This document shows, one piece after another, positions 53,070 through 64,000 of a DNA stretch of 64,000 nt. The notes beneath the pieces were generated by a model. That model searched no databases. It had not been told where the DNA came from and saw only the letters and a list, made by a program, of their open reading frames with translations. This DNA comes from Plutella xylostella (taxonomy: Eukaryota > Arthropoda > Insecta > Lepidoptera > Plutellidae), in assembly GCF_932276165.1 (NCBI RefSeq), contig NC_063982.1, forward strand, positions 2,745,501 to 2,809,500. Reading direction: 5' to 3'. A program made the position numbers and the translations under genes. Position 1 is the stretch's first letter. Every line of letters begins with the position of its first letter.

Positions 53070-53078
53070 CTTTCTTCC

Positions 53079-54158
53079 GCGTGTTTTGAAACTATACAAG
53101 GCCAGAACGCAGAGGTTGGGACTGCTCGCGTATATTTTCAAATTAAAATGGTGCCATTATTTACTTGAAAGTATACAAGGCCATTACGCACTAATCGCGT
53201 ATATTTTCAAGTAAGTTGGGCCAAAATTATGGCTTGAAAATATACTGTAGCAGTTACCACTGCGTACTAATCGTGTATATTTTCAAGTGCCAAGCGGCAA
53301 TGCGAGCTCTTGAAACTATACATGATTAGTTACCAGGTAGCCCTTTTGAATTGTTGCTCTCTCTTTCTTTCATGCGAAATAGTAATTAGTCTATTGCTTT
53401 CTAAACATTGCATCATTATTCCGCACTTGGCATTGTTTTCTTAACGCGTTTTTTGTTTACATCGTACAGTTAAAAAGTAAATTGATTTAAATTAAACTGT
53501 AGAACTGTTGTAAATATTAAAAGAGAAGAGGGTGTAGAACAATTCATAAAAGACAATTACGGTGAATTCAAAACTTGATAAAAATAGGTTTGTAATAGGG
53601 TAATACCTACTACAATCACGAGCAATAAATAAGTCCAAGTAGCAAAAAGTCAACACCAACCCCAATTTTTTAAAACATTTAATTTAGAATTTGATCAAAA
53701 TGTACGTTTTTAGTTGGTTATAATAATATTTTGATGCGCTGTTAAATGTATTTTAATATTGCCGACGAGCTATTGTCACTGGAACTTTTTCATTGCTCGT
53801 GAGTGTATTACTATTAATTCATATAAAAAATGTGTTTAACTTTATTTATTAACATTCTATAAGTATGACAGGCAGATAAAGTAAATTGTAGTCATGTACA
53901 TTTACCGAAATAGTTAAGCAAATCAGAATCAGCATGTAGGTACAAATTATATGCGACAAGTACGCGAATAAAGCAATGTGCGTAATAGCAATGTATATTT
54001 TCAAGAACGATTCAGTAATTCTCAACTTGAAAGTATACGCGATTAGTACGCACAAATCGTGTATATTTTCAAGTCAAATAATATTTTTTTTCACTTGAAA
54101 CTATACAGTGCTAGTACACTATGGGTGCGTTCTGGCCTTGTATAGTTTCAAAACACGC
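53079..54158. mobile_element. DNA transposon, 33-bp TIRs, 9-bp target duplication, hairpin-rich ends
   Basis: The ends GCGTGTTTTGAAACTATACA...AGAACGCA are exact 33-bp inverse copies. CTTTCTTCC lies directly outside both (53070-53078 and 54159-54167). Inside each end there are several hairpins built from CTTGAAAATATAC...GCGATTAGTACGC and its inverse. Length is 1,080 bp including a nested MITE at 53611-53809. There is no transposase. A 9-bp duplication suggests a Mutator-like (MULE) parent, but that is inference. Confidence 0.92.
53611..53809. mobile_element. MITE nested in the 1,080-bp element
   Basis: The ends tacaatcacgagcaataaat and ttcattgctcgtgagtgtat belong to the CACTCACGAGCAATG family. 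It sits inside the larger transposon, so it inserted later. Confidence 0.85.
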
Positions 54159-54209
54159 CTTTCTTCCAGCTGTACTCGGGAAGACTTAGAGCAAATAAAT
54201 AATAATAAT

Positions 54210-54465
54210 ATTGTGTGAGGACATCTCACACACGCCCATCGGACCCCAAACTAGGCAGAACCTGTAATATGGGAGTGCCGATATATTATCTATACAGATA
54301 CATATAGAAACATATTTTTGCAACACTCTGTATTAATTAATTTTAACACCCAAGGCCGAGACCAGAGTATTAATTATATCAGTTTTTGAGAAATATCAAA
54401 CCCTTGGGTCCTTCAGCATAGCAGACAAGGGCACTTAAAATATACACCATTCGGTCGTCTTAAAT
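54210..54465 (-). repeat. tRNA-derived SINE (second family)
   Basis: ggacatctcacacacgccca, ccaaactaggcagaacc, and the head tacaccattcggtcgtct at the right end. Confidence 0.75.
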
Positions 54466-55560
54466 AAAGTTTCAGAATTCGAAGATAAGAAGTGTATCGT
54501 ATCCACATTCTCTTGAACCGCAGTCACCACAAACGGTAAGTGTGTATCGTGTTTCTACGTTTATCGAGTCAGGGTGGGTCATACAATAGTAGATGTTATA
54601 TACAGGGTGATTGCTAAATCCATGTATTCCAACTATAATAAAAAACTCTCTCAGTAATGTTTCGGTTTGGGAGAAATAAATCATTATAGGGTTTAATCAA
54701 CTGGAAATGTCTTATGCATTTAGGAATATATCGACTTACCCATCACACTGTATGAAGCGAAGCGGGACTGTATCGCTTGATTATAAACGCTGATTATATG
54801 TTTTAACTGCACTTTTAATGAATTATTAGACGATAACAATGAACACACGTAGGTAGGTGGGTAGAGAGAGAGTGAGAGTTGCCAGACGAAAAAATACATA
54901 TTAAAAATATACATTTGTTTTGGTGTTGCCAACACTGTATATTCGGAATCTTACACAAAGATATAGTACATAAAGATACATATACATAGGATCGACTTGA
55001 ACCCGATGCCTCAGTGAACTCTTCTTCGGTTTCTTTCCTTGTTAGGCGTCTCTACATTCCTTGAGATGATACCTACTGCGTAATTTAATATGTAGGGCAT
55101 ATTTCGTTACAAGAGAATGACTTCAAGATAAGACGTTAGACAGAACCACCATCTAAGCTTTAACCAAGCTTTAAGCTATTGTTATCCAAACTTTCCCACA
55201 GAAATTGAATTATAGGATCATTCAACGCCAAAATAGATATCATTCAGAAAAAAAACTGTACAGGCTACAGCCTTTTCACATACCTAGAGTTATGTTGTCT
55301 TACGCAGCAGTTTACTTAACCTAGATCTTACATAGTTAGATCAGTCGTCACTTACAACTGAACCATTACAGTCCATCTTTCTGTAATACTTATTTAATAT
55401 ATTTTGTGAACTAAACTCCTCACTGACTTTACTGATTGGAGTCGACGGGTACCTCGCATCGGCCCCTACAAAAACATTTTTTTTTTAATCCGCCCACAGA
55501 GTCGATAGAGTGTACTACCTATATTTGATTTGAAAATGTATTCCCATTCCATCCCCTACC
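54466..55560. other. Featureless DNA
   Basis: AT-rich, with open frames at 54472-54935 lacking any support. Confidence 0.5.
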
Positions 55561-55565
55561 CTGAG

Positions 55566-55692
55566 GGGTTACTCTATACGACCGAACGAGAGCTGTCGTG
55601 CAATCGGCACGTTGAATACAACGAGATAACAGTCGTGGCGCGCAGCAGCGCTCCGAGACCTAGTTTTTCGTTATTTAGAGTGACCCCCCAGT
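55566..55692. mobile_element. MITE of the TTACTCTATA family
   Basis: It starts ggggttactctatacgaccg and ends ttcgttatttagagtgaccc, with the shared core gagagctgtcgtgcaatcgg. Confidence 0.85.
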
Positions 55693-55917
55693 TCTGCATC
55701 GAATTTACCGTGTCGTGTGCACTCTGAGCTTTTATAAAACCCATATTGCTAAAAGCTGCGTCAAATGTGACAATAACCAAACTGTTAGTGGTCCTAAATG
55801 TAGTATATTTTATTACTTTGTTTATATTCCACGCTTTTATTTCGCTATATACTTTCTTGAGAGTAAATTGCTGGTTTGCTAATGTTATGCAGAGTTTAAA
55901 TTTATTTTCGGCATATT

Positions 55918-55991
55918 CATATAAAGAACCCATATTTGTTAGTAAAAATAGTCCTCATATAAAGAACCCATATTTGTTAGTAAAAATAGTA
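55918..55991. repeat. Perfect tandem duplication, 38-bp unit
   Basis: tcatataaagaacccatatt through gttagtaaaaatagt occurs twice, identical. Confidence 0.95.
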
Positions 55992-57690
55992 CTTAAATTG
56001 TGTTACTAAACAAAACACACAACAGATATAACATAAATAAATAGGAGAGTATGCGATACACAAGTTTTAATAGTTACTGTACCGGGTGGGAAATTATAAC
56101 TGTATAATGTTAAACAATGTGATCCATTTAATTAGAATTGTTTTTGTTATTACATAGTTGTATTTCATAGTAATATCTTTTCGTTGGCAGGATTTTGTTG
56201 GCCATCCCTAAATTAATTACTGGAATCAATAAAAGTCAAATAAGAACGAATATAAAACGTTTTAGATAAGAGGGTCCCTTTTATCTTCTTTTTATGTCTC
56301 CCTGGACAATATTATGAATAACAGAAAACCCGTATGAACAGATTTGGGATCTTTGCTTAGACATAGCAAAAAAAACACTTCAGAATTGCTAATAGGTTCA
56401 TCAATAGGTAGGTACTTACAGCCTACAGCCAACAAAATGCTAACAACCCATTCAGCGAAATTTAATATTAAAATCCTAAATAGACAAGTTCAATTATATT
56501 CTGTGATGGAAAGTTTTGGGTACTTATTTTATTACCTAACAGGTACTCAACTCGTCATGAGATTGAATAGGGGACAGAAGGAGCAGTCCAAACTTCCTTA
56601 TAAGGCAAATGGCAACAGAACTTTCTACCCACATTATGTGTCTGTTTGATAAACGTCCTATTAACTCCATATAGGCCTCAAGGGATAAAACCTTTACTGG
56701 AAGATAGACAGACCACTCCCGCCCGTATACCAACCAGGTCAGTATGGGATCGTGATAGGATGGTAGCCTTTTTAAAACCAAGATATTATGATACGCACAC
56801 AATATAAACCAATTACTTAATAAATACATGGGCATAAATGGGCATATTAGTATAAAGGGTACAAACAGATTAGAATACTCTTTATTTTGTACCATGAAAT
56901 TAAATATTACAGGATGACAACTCAGAAATAAAACAGTACAAAAAAAACCTTATTGCTAAAATCAATCTCTACCAGACAACATCTGGATGGAGGACACAAT
57001 TTCGATAATTTATGGGAGTTGTGGTGTCAAGGTATATTACTAGACAAAATAAATAAAACAACAGAATAAACAATTACTATAAAGATATATAAATTATATA
57101 GCTTCATCCAGAAACGGGACTAACATACTGAAAAATCTACTTTCTTTGAGCACTAACAGGATGAGACCAATAATAATAATAATAACGTACGATTACGGAA
57201 CCCTCCAAGGTACCTCTCGCAGCGAACACTGAACAGTTTATTTTTACGATTATTCAAATTCTCCGGAGAATGAACTTGTGCGTCTGACCTTGAGTGTAGT
57301 ACGCTACGCGCTAGCAAAACGCCTTCGTATACAGTATACACAACTAATACTCCAGCATTTTTATTCATTCCACATCATGAGCATGTAGGTATGTCTACGA
57401 CTTTTTAATTTTAGTGTAATTTTGTTGTTAGGTCCCCTAAGAAAAGTACTTGATTGAATTCTTAAAATTAGCATCTCTGAAAATCTTGTTCTACTCCCTT
57501 TTCTAGGATCTGAGATTACCGTACTATAGGATCATAGATCATATAAAAAAAAAACTGTTCTGTCGTTTTTCAGTTTGTTCGTTACAAACATAAACGCAAA
57601 TTTTTACCCTTTAAAAATCTTAGAATCAAGTATGATGTATAATTTCTCTCCTCCGAGGTAGTCTGGAAGAAATTATTCTTAGTAATAAGG
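55992..57690. other. No supported gene
   Basis: Open frames at 56344-56895 show no domain. A repeat fragment with acggaaccctcc lies at about 57185-57210. Confidence 0.5.
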
Positions 57691-57699
57691 CCGCCAATT

Positions 57700-57800
57700 G
57701 TACCATCTATGTTGTGTATTTCCTCATGTAATTTCTGTGTTTGTGTGCAATAAAGAATTATCTATCTATCTATCTATCTATGATATGATATGATACATTA
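57700..57800 (+). repeat. LINE tail with (TATC)n microsatellite
   Basis: tgtgtgcaataaagaattat then tctatctatctatctatcta, followed by a short tgatatgata run. Confidence 0.8.
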
Positions 57801-59580
57801 CCACTTATATAATGTATATTGCCTCGCTAAAACCCTATACTATGAAGGAGTATTTTTCATCTCGATCAACCTACACTATTCTGCCTTTGAGCTGGAGTTT
57901 CGCTTCAATATTCCGTGTTAGTAGAAGACCACCGACACGGTTCCGACGATTCAAGTCCTTATTATTATAGCAGTAAAGTTTAAAATTTAACATCTTTCAG
58001 GAGCAGTAGTGACCTGCCGCGCTACCTCATTTCTAAGCTGTTAAAGGCTTAGTAAATTTCACTTAGACTGTTGATACAGCATTCGTTTGCAATGGTAAAG
58101 AGATAACGTATTTTATAAAATAGCTGAAGTTTTATCAACTCAACAGGCATACAAAAAATAGTGTTTCGAAACGTGTATTATTTTATTACGTAGAAGGAAT
58201 GGTACGACTTGTGTTCCATATGAAAATTTATCTAGGCTATCATACATCAACATGAGATAGGAATGAAATCGCTCTACGGTTTGTTATGTTATGGTCTTTT
58301 TTAGTTATATTTTCAGTTTCTTGAAATCTATTGAATCAGAAATAGGTATATGAATTAGTTATTTTGAAACAAGCTGTATGAATTTAAGAACCAATCGGTG
58401 AAATTAAGAAGTCATCCTAGTTTAGGAAATACCCCACCCACGTCTTTTTGTTAAAATAAATATGTATATATATATATTAATGTTTATATCTAAATTTGCT
58501 ATGAGTTGGTGTGAATTTACTGATACCCAATATGTTTGGATTGCAATAAATCAACGCCTTGTCTTTAGAGGACGCGGACGGTCTGGCAACTTGTAGAATA
58601 CAAAATACAAAGCATTTCTCAAGCACTCTCGTCCGATATTTGCAATTTAACTATCGTTCACACGGATGCCTATTGAATTCACTTATACAGGGTGTCCTAC
58701 GCCGATGCTACATGGAGGGAAAGACCTTTAAAATATTGAAAATAGGGTTTTTTCACTGAACGTGATAAGTATAGATATTTTCGCGCCAGCTGTGGCAAAA
58801 AATAACGGTAAGGCGAAATATAATTTTACGGGGCTTTCTAAAGGGTCAATCATGAGAATAATTTTCTTCCAATGGAGGTCATGAAATTTTACATTACATA
58901 GGAAGGTTATGGGTGACAAGGATGGCCTAAGTATAATTCGAGAAAAACCATGTTACATTCCATCGAATCTAAAGAGCTCTTAACTCAAGTGGCCGAGCGA
59001 TGAAAATCGCACGGTGGTTGACAATTGAAAGCAGTAAAAGCGCTTCACTTTTATTTCGAATCTTGGGTGGGGAAACTTTTATTAAACTCTGGAATTGGTC
59101 GCTATGAGGTTTTTTATGGCTATAGGCTTGTAATTTTCGACACGAATGAAACTTAAAGTATGTTTTATGGCGCGACGTAGAAAACCTCCCATTTAAATTA
59201 AAGTACCTACCTACCTACCTTAGGATACTGTTTCACAACGTCTAGATATAGGTTAACTGGTAGGATAAAAATGATATTAAAATACACTGCGCACAGATAA
59301 CTTTTATCTCCATCTTTTAGATGTGGTGAAACAGGCACTTGACCCGCGGTTGTTTGTATTTCATATTTAATTCAACATTATTCTCGGACTATAACAAATG
59401 CTAAGCAGGTGTTAGCACAAAGTTTCCTAGAGGTCTTCTCAAGCTTGGCAAAAAGTTTTTTTATACAAACGGTAGGTAAGTTTCATAGAACTAGAGAGTC
59501 GCTAGCGCAGTAGAGATCCAAAACTTTGTTTTCCATATCGCTGACGCAGTCAGGATGCTCTACAACCAACAAATACTCTA
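57801..59580. other. No supported gene
   Basis: Open frames at 58559-58919 have no recognised domain. AT-rich throughout. Confidence 0.5.
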
Positions 59581-59584
59581 TCTG

Positions 59585-59690
59585 CCCCGGCCGTGAATCG
59601 AACCGGAACCTTCGGCATAGCAGTCAGGGTCACTAACCACTACACCATTCGGTCGTCGTGTTGCTAACCACTACGCTATGCGGTCTTTCT
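59585..59690 (-). repeat. tRNA-derived SINE head
   Basis: Minus strand GAATGGTGTAGTGGTTAGTG (A-box region) and CCGGTTCGATTCACGG (B box). The last 30 bp of the head is duplicated (ctaaccactac twice). Confidence 0.75.
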
Positions 59691-60467
59691 AAAAGCTTGA
59701 ATTTAATAATGTAGTTTTATGGAGTTCTGAAGTCGCACACATATTTTTTATATTATTGTATTTATTTCTATTACCATAACATGTTTCATGGAATAGGATA
59801 CCAAATAAGGCTACGATGGCTGCAAATAAAGGTTGTATCCCAAAAAACTAGATAAACTGGTATCTGACTTGTACACTCTCAAGATAGCCAGTGTAAAGAA
59901 GTAGAAATATTTTTGAAACTCCTTTATTCCTCAAATTATTTTCCTTATTATCAAGTTTCTCTTACTGGCTATTTTAAACGGATTTATTTCGTACATTATG
60001 CACGGTACATAGGTTATTAGGGAATAGTTCGACCGGCAAAGAGTGGTAATATCAAAAAAAACTCTTGGCTAAAGGGTGCATACAGTGAAACGACCACAGA
60101 AGGGTGTGAAAGTCACGATACCATACTGTATCGGGAATCCCCGGCTATTTTCCTCAAAATAACATACTAGGACACAGGGTTTCCCTGGCTACAATCGAAT
60201 AGCTGCTCCTGCAGAGCCTTCAAACAAACCACAACTATACAAACTGGAGTTACGGTCGAAAATTGGCTTGTATGTAACACTGTCGTTTTCACGAGTAATC
60301 TAGTTTGCTGCGATAAACAGGAGGAAATGTAGATTCCCCGTAGATGGGGTTAAGGGAAGAGCGTTCCCATGTATGTAATAAAGCTTGTAGATATATAGTG
60401 TGCACATGCTGGTATAACCTGGTTACTACGGTGGAGCTAGAGTACGAAGACTGCAAATTCTTCATTC

Positions 60468-60686
60468 TACACTTGTGAGCAATGAAAAAGTCCCACTCCA
60501 CCAATGCCGACTGTAAATGGCCTCAATTTTTAATACCATACTTACGTATTATGTTGGTAATATTCTGATGTCATGTTAAATGTAGGTACTTCAATATTGC
60601 AGACGGCATCATTAACGTAGCCTTTTCCCTTTAGGATTAATTTGGTGATTTTCTCACTGGGACTTTTTCATTGCTCGTGAGTGTAT
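60468..60686. mobile_element. MITE, CACTCACGAGCAATG family, long copy
   Basis: The ends tacacttgtgagcaatgaaa and ttcattgctcgtgagtgtat are inverse; 219 bp. Confidence 0.88.
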
Positions 60687-60713
60687 TTGCTAACATACAG
60701 ATGAAAAAACACT

Positions 60714-60864
60714 GGCTTAGTGCCAATTTCTCCATCTAACCGACAGGGATTGATTTATAAATTAAACGTCATCTCCATATAAAATTCATGACAGATGTGT
60801 CAAAAGTTAACCACTACTTCCTGGTTATGCTCTAACTGAGAATGGAGAAATTGGCACTTAAGTT
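60714..60864. mobile_element. MITE, CTTAGTGCCAATTTCTCCAT family
   Basis: Left end cttagtgccaatttctccat and right end atggagaaattggcacttaa are inverse. A diverged copy lies at 5148-5295. Confidence 0.88.
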
Positions 60865-61156
60865 ATAAACCATGTTTAACAGGAGTTTGACACGGTATTT
60901 CACAGATACACAAGGTTTTTGGCAGCACTACACATATTTAAGTTTTATAGGCCGTGAACACTAGAAAATTCGAATTTTCGCGACAGATATATTAAAGTGA
61001 ATTACAATTTCATTATGTTTTTTGTGTCTACAATGCCATGAAACCTTCCAGCTGGTATCAATAAAGAGGGATGGCGGGAGATAGAAGCCACGCAAAAAGA
61101 TTGACAGACAAAGGCCTTTATTTCTTTGTTAGTAAATTCATTGTGTATTATTAAAA

Positions 61157-61360
61157 TTGAAAGTACCTATAAGTATCGTAATGGTAAAATACATAAAAAA
61201 TCTATTAAGTCATTTGTTTCTTTTCATGTCGTGTAATTCATTTTTTTTAGTATTCGCGCGTGTGAGGCCCTCAAGGGTTCCGCAAAAATTCAAGATTACT
61301 GAAATCAAGAATTTGTATTGTGTAAACAAATTGGTGTACGTTAGTAGCTTAAAAGCCTAA
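61157..61360. other. Featureless stretch
   Basis: The open frame here has no domain or splice context. Confidence 0.4.
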
Positions 61361-61361
61361 A

Positions 61362-61496
61362 GGGTCGATTACACCTAACGAGTAGAGTGCCGAGTCAGTA
61401 TCCTCGGCCGATCCTCGACCAATGAACGGCCAGCAATTGACCGAGTGCTCGGCCGAGGACACTGACTCGCCACTGTATTCGTTAGGTGTAATCGAC
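61362..61496. mobile_element. MITE, 135 bp
   Basis: The ends GGTCGATTACACCTAACGA and its inverse enclose a second inverted pair (gagtcagtatcctcggccga / tcggccgaggacactgactc). Confidence 0.9.
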
Positions 61497-61559
61497 TCGT
61501 TACCTAGGTTTCTGTTGCGAACCGCCTACTATGTAACCAAATTCGAAAAAAAACCCCGC

Positions 61560-61770
61560 TCCAAACCTCTAGCTAGACGTAAAACGCAGACTTGGCCGTA
61601 AACCCGACAGATTGCATCGCTTGGCTCAAGTCGCCATGGGAGTGTGACGTCACGCCTCACTAATGGTCTGGCACGATGCTCTGCGATTACCCACTCTCGC
61701 CTAAAGTGTTAAGGCCTACAGTCGTCTGTTGTGCCGCTGACGGTTCGGTTTTACGTAAATCCGTATTGGA
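61560..61770. promoter_or_regulatory. GC-richer tract with a CRE-like palindrome, function unknown
   Basis: TGACGTCA at about 61645 lies in a tract that is more GC-rich than its neighbours and matches no repeat in the window. It could be a regulatory site upstream of or within the 5' part of E(Pc). Weak. Confidence 0.2.
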
Positions 61771-63110
61771 TATGTCATGAACAGTAGCGAATAAAACGCT
61801 CAGGGGTTTATGTTCACTGTTATTTATAAATTTTATAATATAATTATAGTTTCTGATCAGATTAATTAAGACGGGTGCGGATGGGTGGACATTCTTTTGG
61901 CGTTTTGAGAGAAGCTGATAACTTCTGTATTGGATGTTTGTTTGTTAATGAATATTTTATTTGTGTTATAAACAAGCTACATTGGCAAGGAAAAAATAAC
62001 TATCGTTATAAAATTCTTAACACGAATTTGTTAGTTTAAAATGGTTAGATAATACAAATGAAAACATTGGCATATACTGTTAAGTTACCGCAATGTCGTA
62101 TTACAGAAAGAATCATTTATAACTGCGATGGACGATTCCATATATCGCTGACGTAACTAGCACTAGAGTAAACAAATAAGTATGGATGAGACATTTGAAT
62201 ATAATTTTGATAATATTTGCCGGAATAGGTATCCGTACATTTCAGGCCCAATGTTGTGGAGGTGGGTCTAATAATAACTACGAAAAGGTTTAGTTATATG
62301 TACAAAGCTTTTCTATGTGTAATACGTAAAGTACTTGTGTATAATACTTGTTATTTTGTTTTTAGTTGGAAACACAACGTGTTTTTATGTAATTTTGACC
62401 TACCTAAATAAATAAAATGATGTAAATGAAAATACTAGGACTGATTAAAGCTTCCCTCTCGTGTTTAATCTCATAACTCTACTGTCTCAAGAGCGCGGCG
62501 CTAAGCCTTGGATTCCCCAGTATTGCTTCCGAGAAATTACGGACATACTAGCTCGCTACACACTTTGTATTTACCATTACTATAAATACATAATTATGGA
62601 TAGGGAACAAAAACACATCTATACGTAAACAAAATAAATAATGTAACTATTCTCTAGGCAGTACCTAACTAATATTTCTGTTTTGGTTGGGAATAAACCA
62701 CACATTTAACCATATTTTTTTACTGAAACTATGCTTGCCGAATGGAAAGATAAATAAAAAAACATTTTGATGAGAATCTATCCAGTAACCTTTTATTACA
62801 CAATATCGGTCGATTCAATGCGATTTCCTTGCTATTTTAACCCCCGACGGAAAAAGAGGGGTCTTATTACATTTGGGCACGTGTATCGTATTGCAACATT
62901 CTATCATAAACGACACACGCGTATTACGTAACATTATTCATAATTTATCAAACTGCCTGTGTATATTTAGACAAGCTTTACAACTTTGATATAAGGTTAT
63001 TTATAAAACATGAATTGTGAAAGAGGCGAATGCCATTTTACTTTCAGAATTTACTACTTCAAGGACTAGTTTCATTAAAATTATTGTTATAACATTATAT
63101 TAAATTTCAT
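61771..63110. other. Featureless AT-rich DNA
   Basis: No gene or bounded repeat recognised. Confidence 0.5.
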
Positions 63111-63114
63111 ATAC

Positions 63115-63335
63115 CTAAATCGTTAAGCCTAGTCAGAGGCCTTCGGGCGGCTTGAAAACATCTGACAGTCGGGTTGCCCACTTTACTACCAGAAAACTCT
63201 CTCAGCACAAGCCTGCTTGTGTTGGGGTCCACCAACCCGCACTAGCCAGCGTGGTGGACTAGGCCTAAAACCCTTCCTTCATTGTAAGAGACCCGTGCCC
63301 CAGCAGTGGGGACGTAATGGGTCGTGATGTGATAC
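63115..63335 (+). repeat. SINE/LINE tail repeat
   Basis: cgttaagcctagtcagaggc, gtccaccaacccgcactagc, agacccgtgccccagcagtg, as at 5.7 kb and 44.7 kb. Confidence 0.75.
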
Positions 63336-63699
63336 CTAAAATACCTAACATTGAAAGTTCATAATGCTCGTGTCAGCAATGTGTGGGTGTGTGTCATGTT
63401 TCCTGAGAGTGGGACGCCCTTCCGACGGCTGAACTGCTTTGCTTCCAAACAAACAGTATTTAGTAGTTTATTGAAATGTAACATTTATTTATATGAACTA
63501 TGGATAACTTTATGTTGTTGACAGAGAGTTTTCCACTTTAATTATTGAAATAACTACATTTTCTGCATTTCTATAAAGTGAACGAAAGGGTAGGTACGAA
63601 CTTTTTTGTACGGTCAGGTGCAGAGAAACCTGATCCCCCTCTTATAGTAACAATGCTTCTGAGGGGGGTCAGGTTTCTCTGCCCCTTACTACGTACGAC

Positions 63700-64000
63700 A
63701 GATATCTATCTATCTATCATGGCGAGCTGATTTTCCGCATTTAGCCTCCAAGGTGGGCCATTATGCGTGAAATACCTATGGGGTGACTAGCTATTAAGCC
63801 ACCCAAGCTCACGCCAGAAAGCCAGTAGACGACCTAGGTTGCTCATGACTTCCCGGAGGGACCCCGGAGATCCGAGGATTTTTGATCGTAGTGACTCCAC
63901 GCCTTTGCAATGTAACAAGACATGGGAAGCTGTTTCATCTTCCTCCATGCAACTTCTGCAAAGAGGAGTGGTGGAGATTTTCATGCGATATAGGTGTTTA
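63700..64000 (-). pseudogene. LINE ORF2 C-terminal end with 3' UTR and (GATA)n tail, runs off the window
   Basis: The - strand frame ISTTPLCRSCMEEDETASHV then LLHCKGVESLR continues in from the window edge and stops at about 63787. C-x(2)-C...ET..H.L..C is the cysteine-histidine pattern at the end of non-LTR reverse transcriptases with an RNase H domain. The element ends in a tail of gatagatagata at 63700-63718. The rest of the ORF is outside the window, so intactness is unknown. Confidence 0.8.

Noticed and set aside
56344..56895. Overlapping frames of 101 and 119 codons on opposite strands
   Set aside because: No domain, no splice context, and the two strands are open together, so they are probably chance.

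Overview
This is a eukaryotic, almost certainly lepidopteran (moth or butterfly) nuclear genome window. The evidence is short exons with GT-AG introns, AT-rich introns, and a dense load of repeats typical of Lepidoptera: Lep1-type Helitrons, tRNA-derived SINEs, RTE- and Jockey-like LINE fragments, PIF/Harbinger pieces and many MITEs. There are no bacterial-type operons. Most long open frames are shadows of exons or chance frames in GC-rich repeats.

Two real host genes can be reconstructed exon by exon, and they converge. On the + strand, five exons (2909-7514) encode the C-terminal part of KANSL2/NSL2, a subunit of the MOF-containing NSL histone acetyltransferase complex; its 5' exons lie before the window. 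On the - strand, 18 exons (47105 down to 21186) encode Enhancer of Polycomb, a core subunit of the Tip60/NuA4 acetyltransferase complex. All splice phases agree, giving 1,189 codons that end in the family's conserved MEVT C-terminus. Only the first coding exon(s) are missing, and the intron before the first exon seen runs at least 17 kb to the window edge. A repeat-poor stretch of about 4 kb below the stop (17.13-21.19 kb) looks like its 3' UTR, with an AATAAA at its far end. Two chromatin-acetylation subunits thus sit tail to tail.

Layout: 0-2.9 kb, repeats including two Harbinger-type protein relics and two MITEs; 2.9-7.5 kb, KANSL2, several of whose exons have partial copies in the following intron; 7.5-17.1 kb, KANSL2 3' UTR and transposon-rich intergenic DNA with large foldbacks, a tandem duplication and a Harbinger element carrying a MADF-domain first exon; 17.1-47.1 kb, E(Pc); 47.1-64 kb, E(Pc) first intron or upstream DNA, with no supported host exon but several well-bounded transposable elements.

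The most unusual observations are: (1) repeated duplication of the exon 3' end plus its 5' splice site into the downstream intron, in KANSL2 and in E(Pc), including a 109-bp KANSL2 copy whose seven differences are all synonymous; (2) a 1,080-bp element with 33-bp inverted termini, a perfect 9-bp target duplication and multiple subterminal hairpins; (3) a strong cluster of the heptamer GGGGTAA/TTACCCC in E(Pc) introns; (4) a Helitron inserted in one arm of a palindrome, so the other arm preserves the empty site; (5) a foldback carrying a TATA-Inr core-promoter-like sequence.
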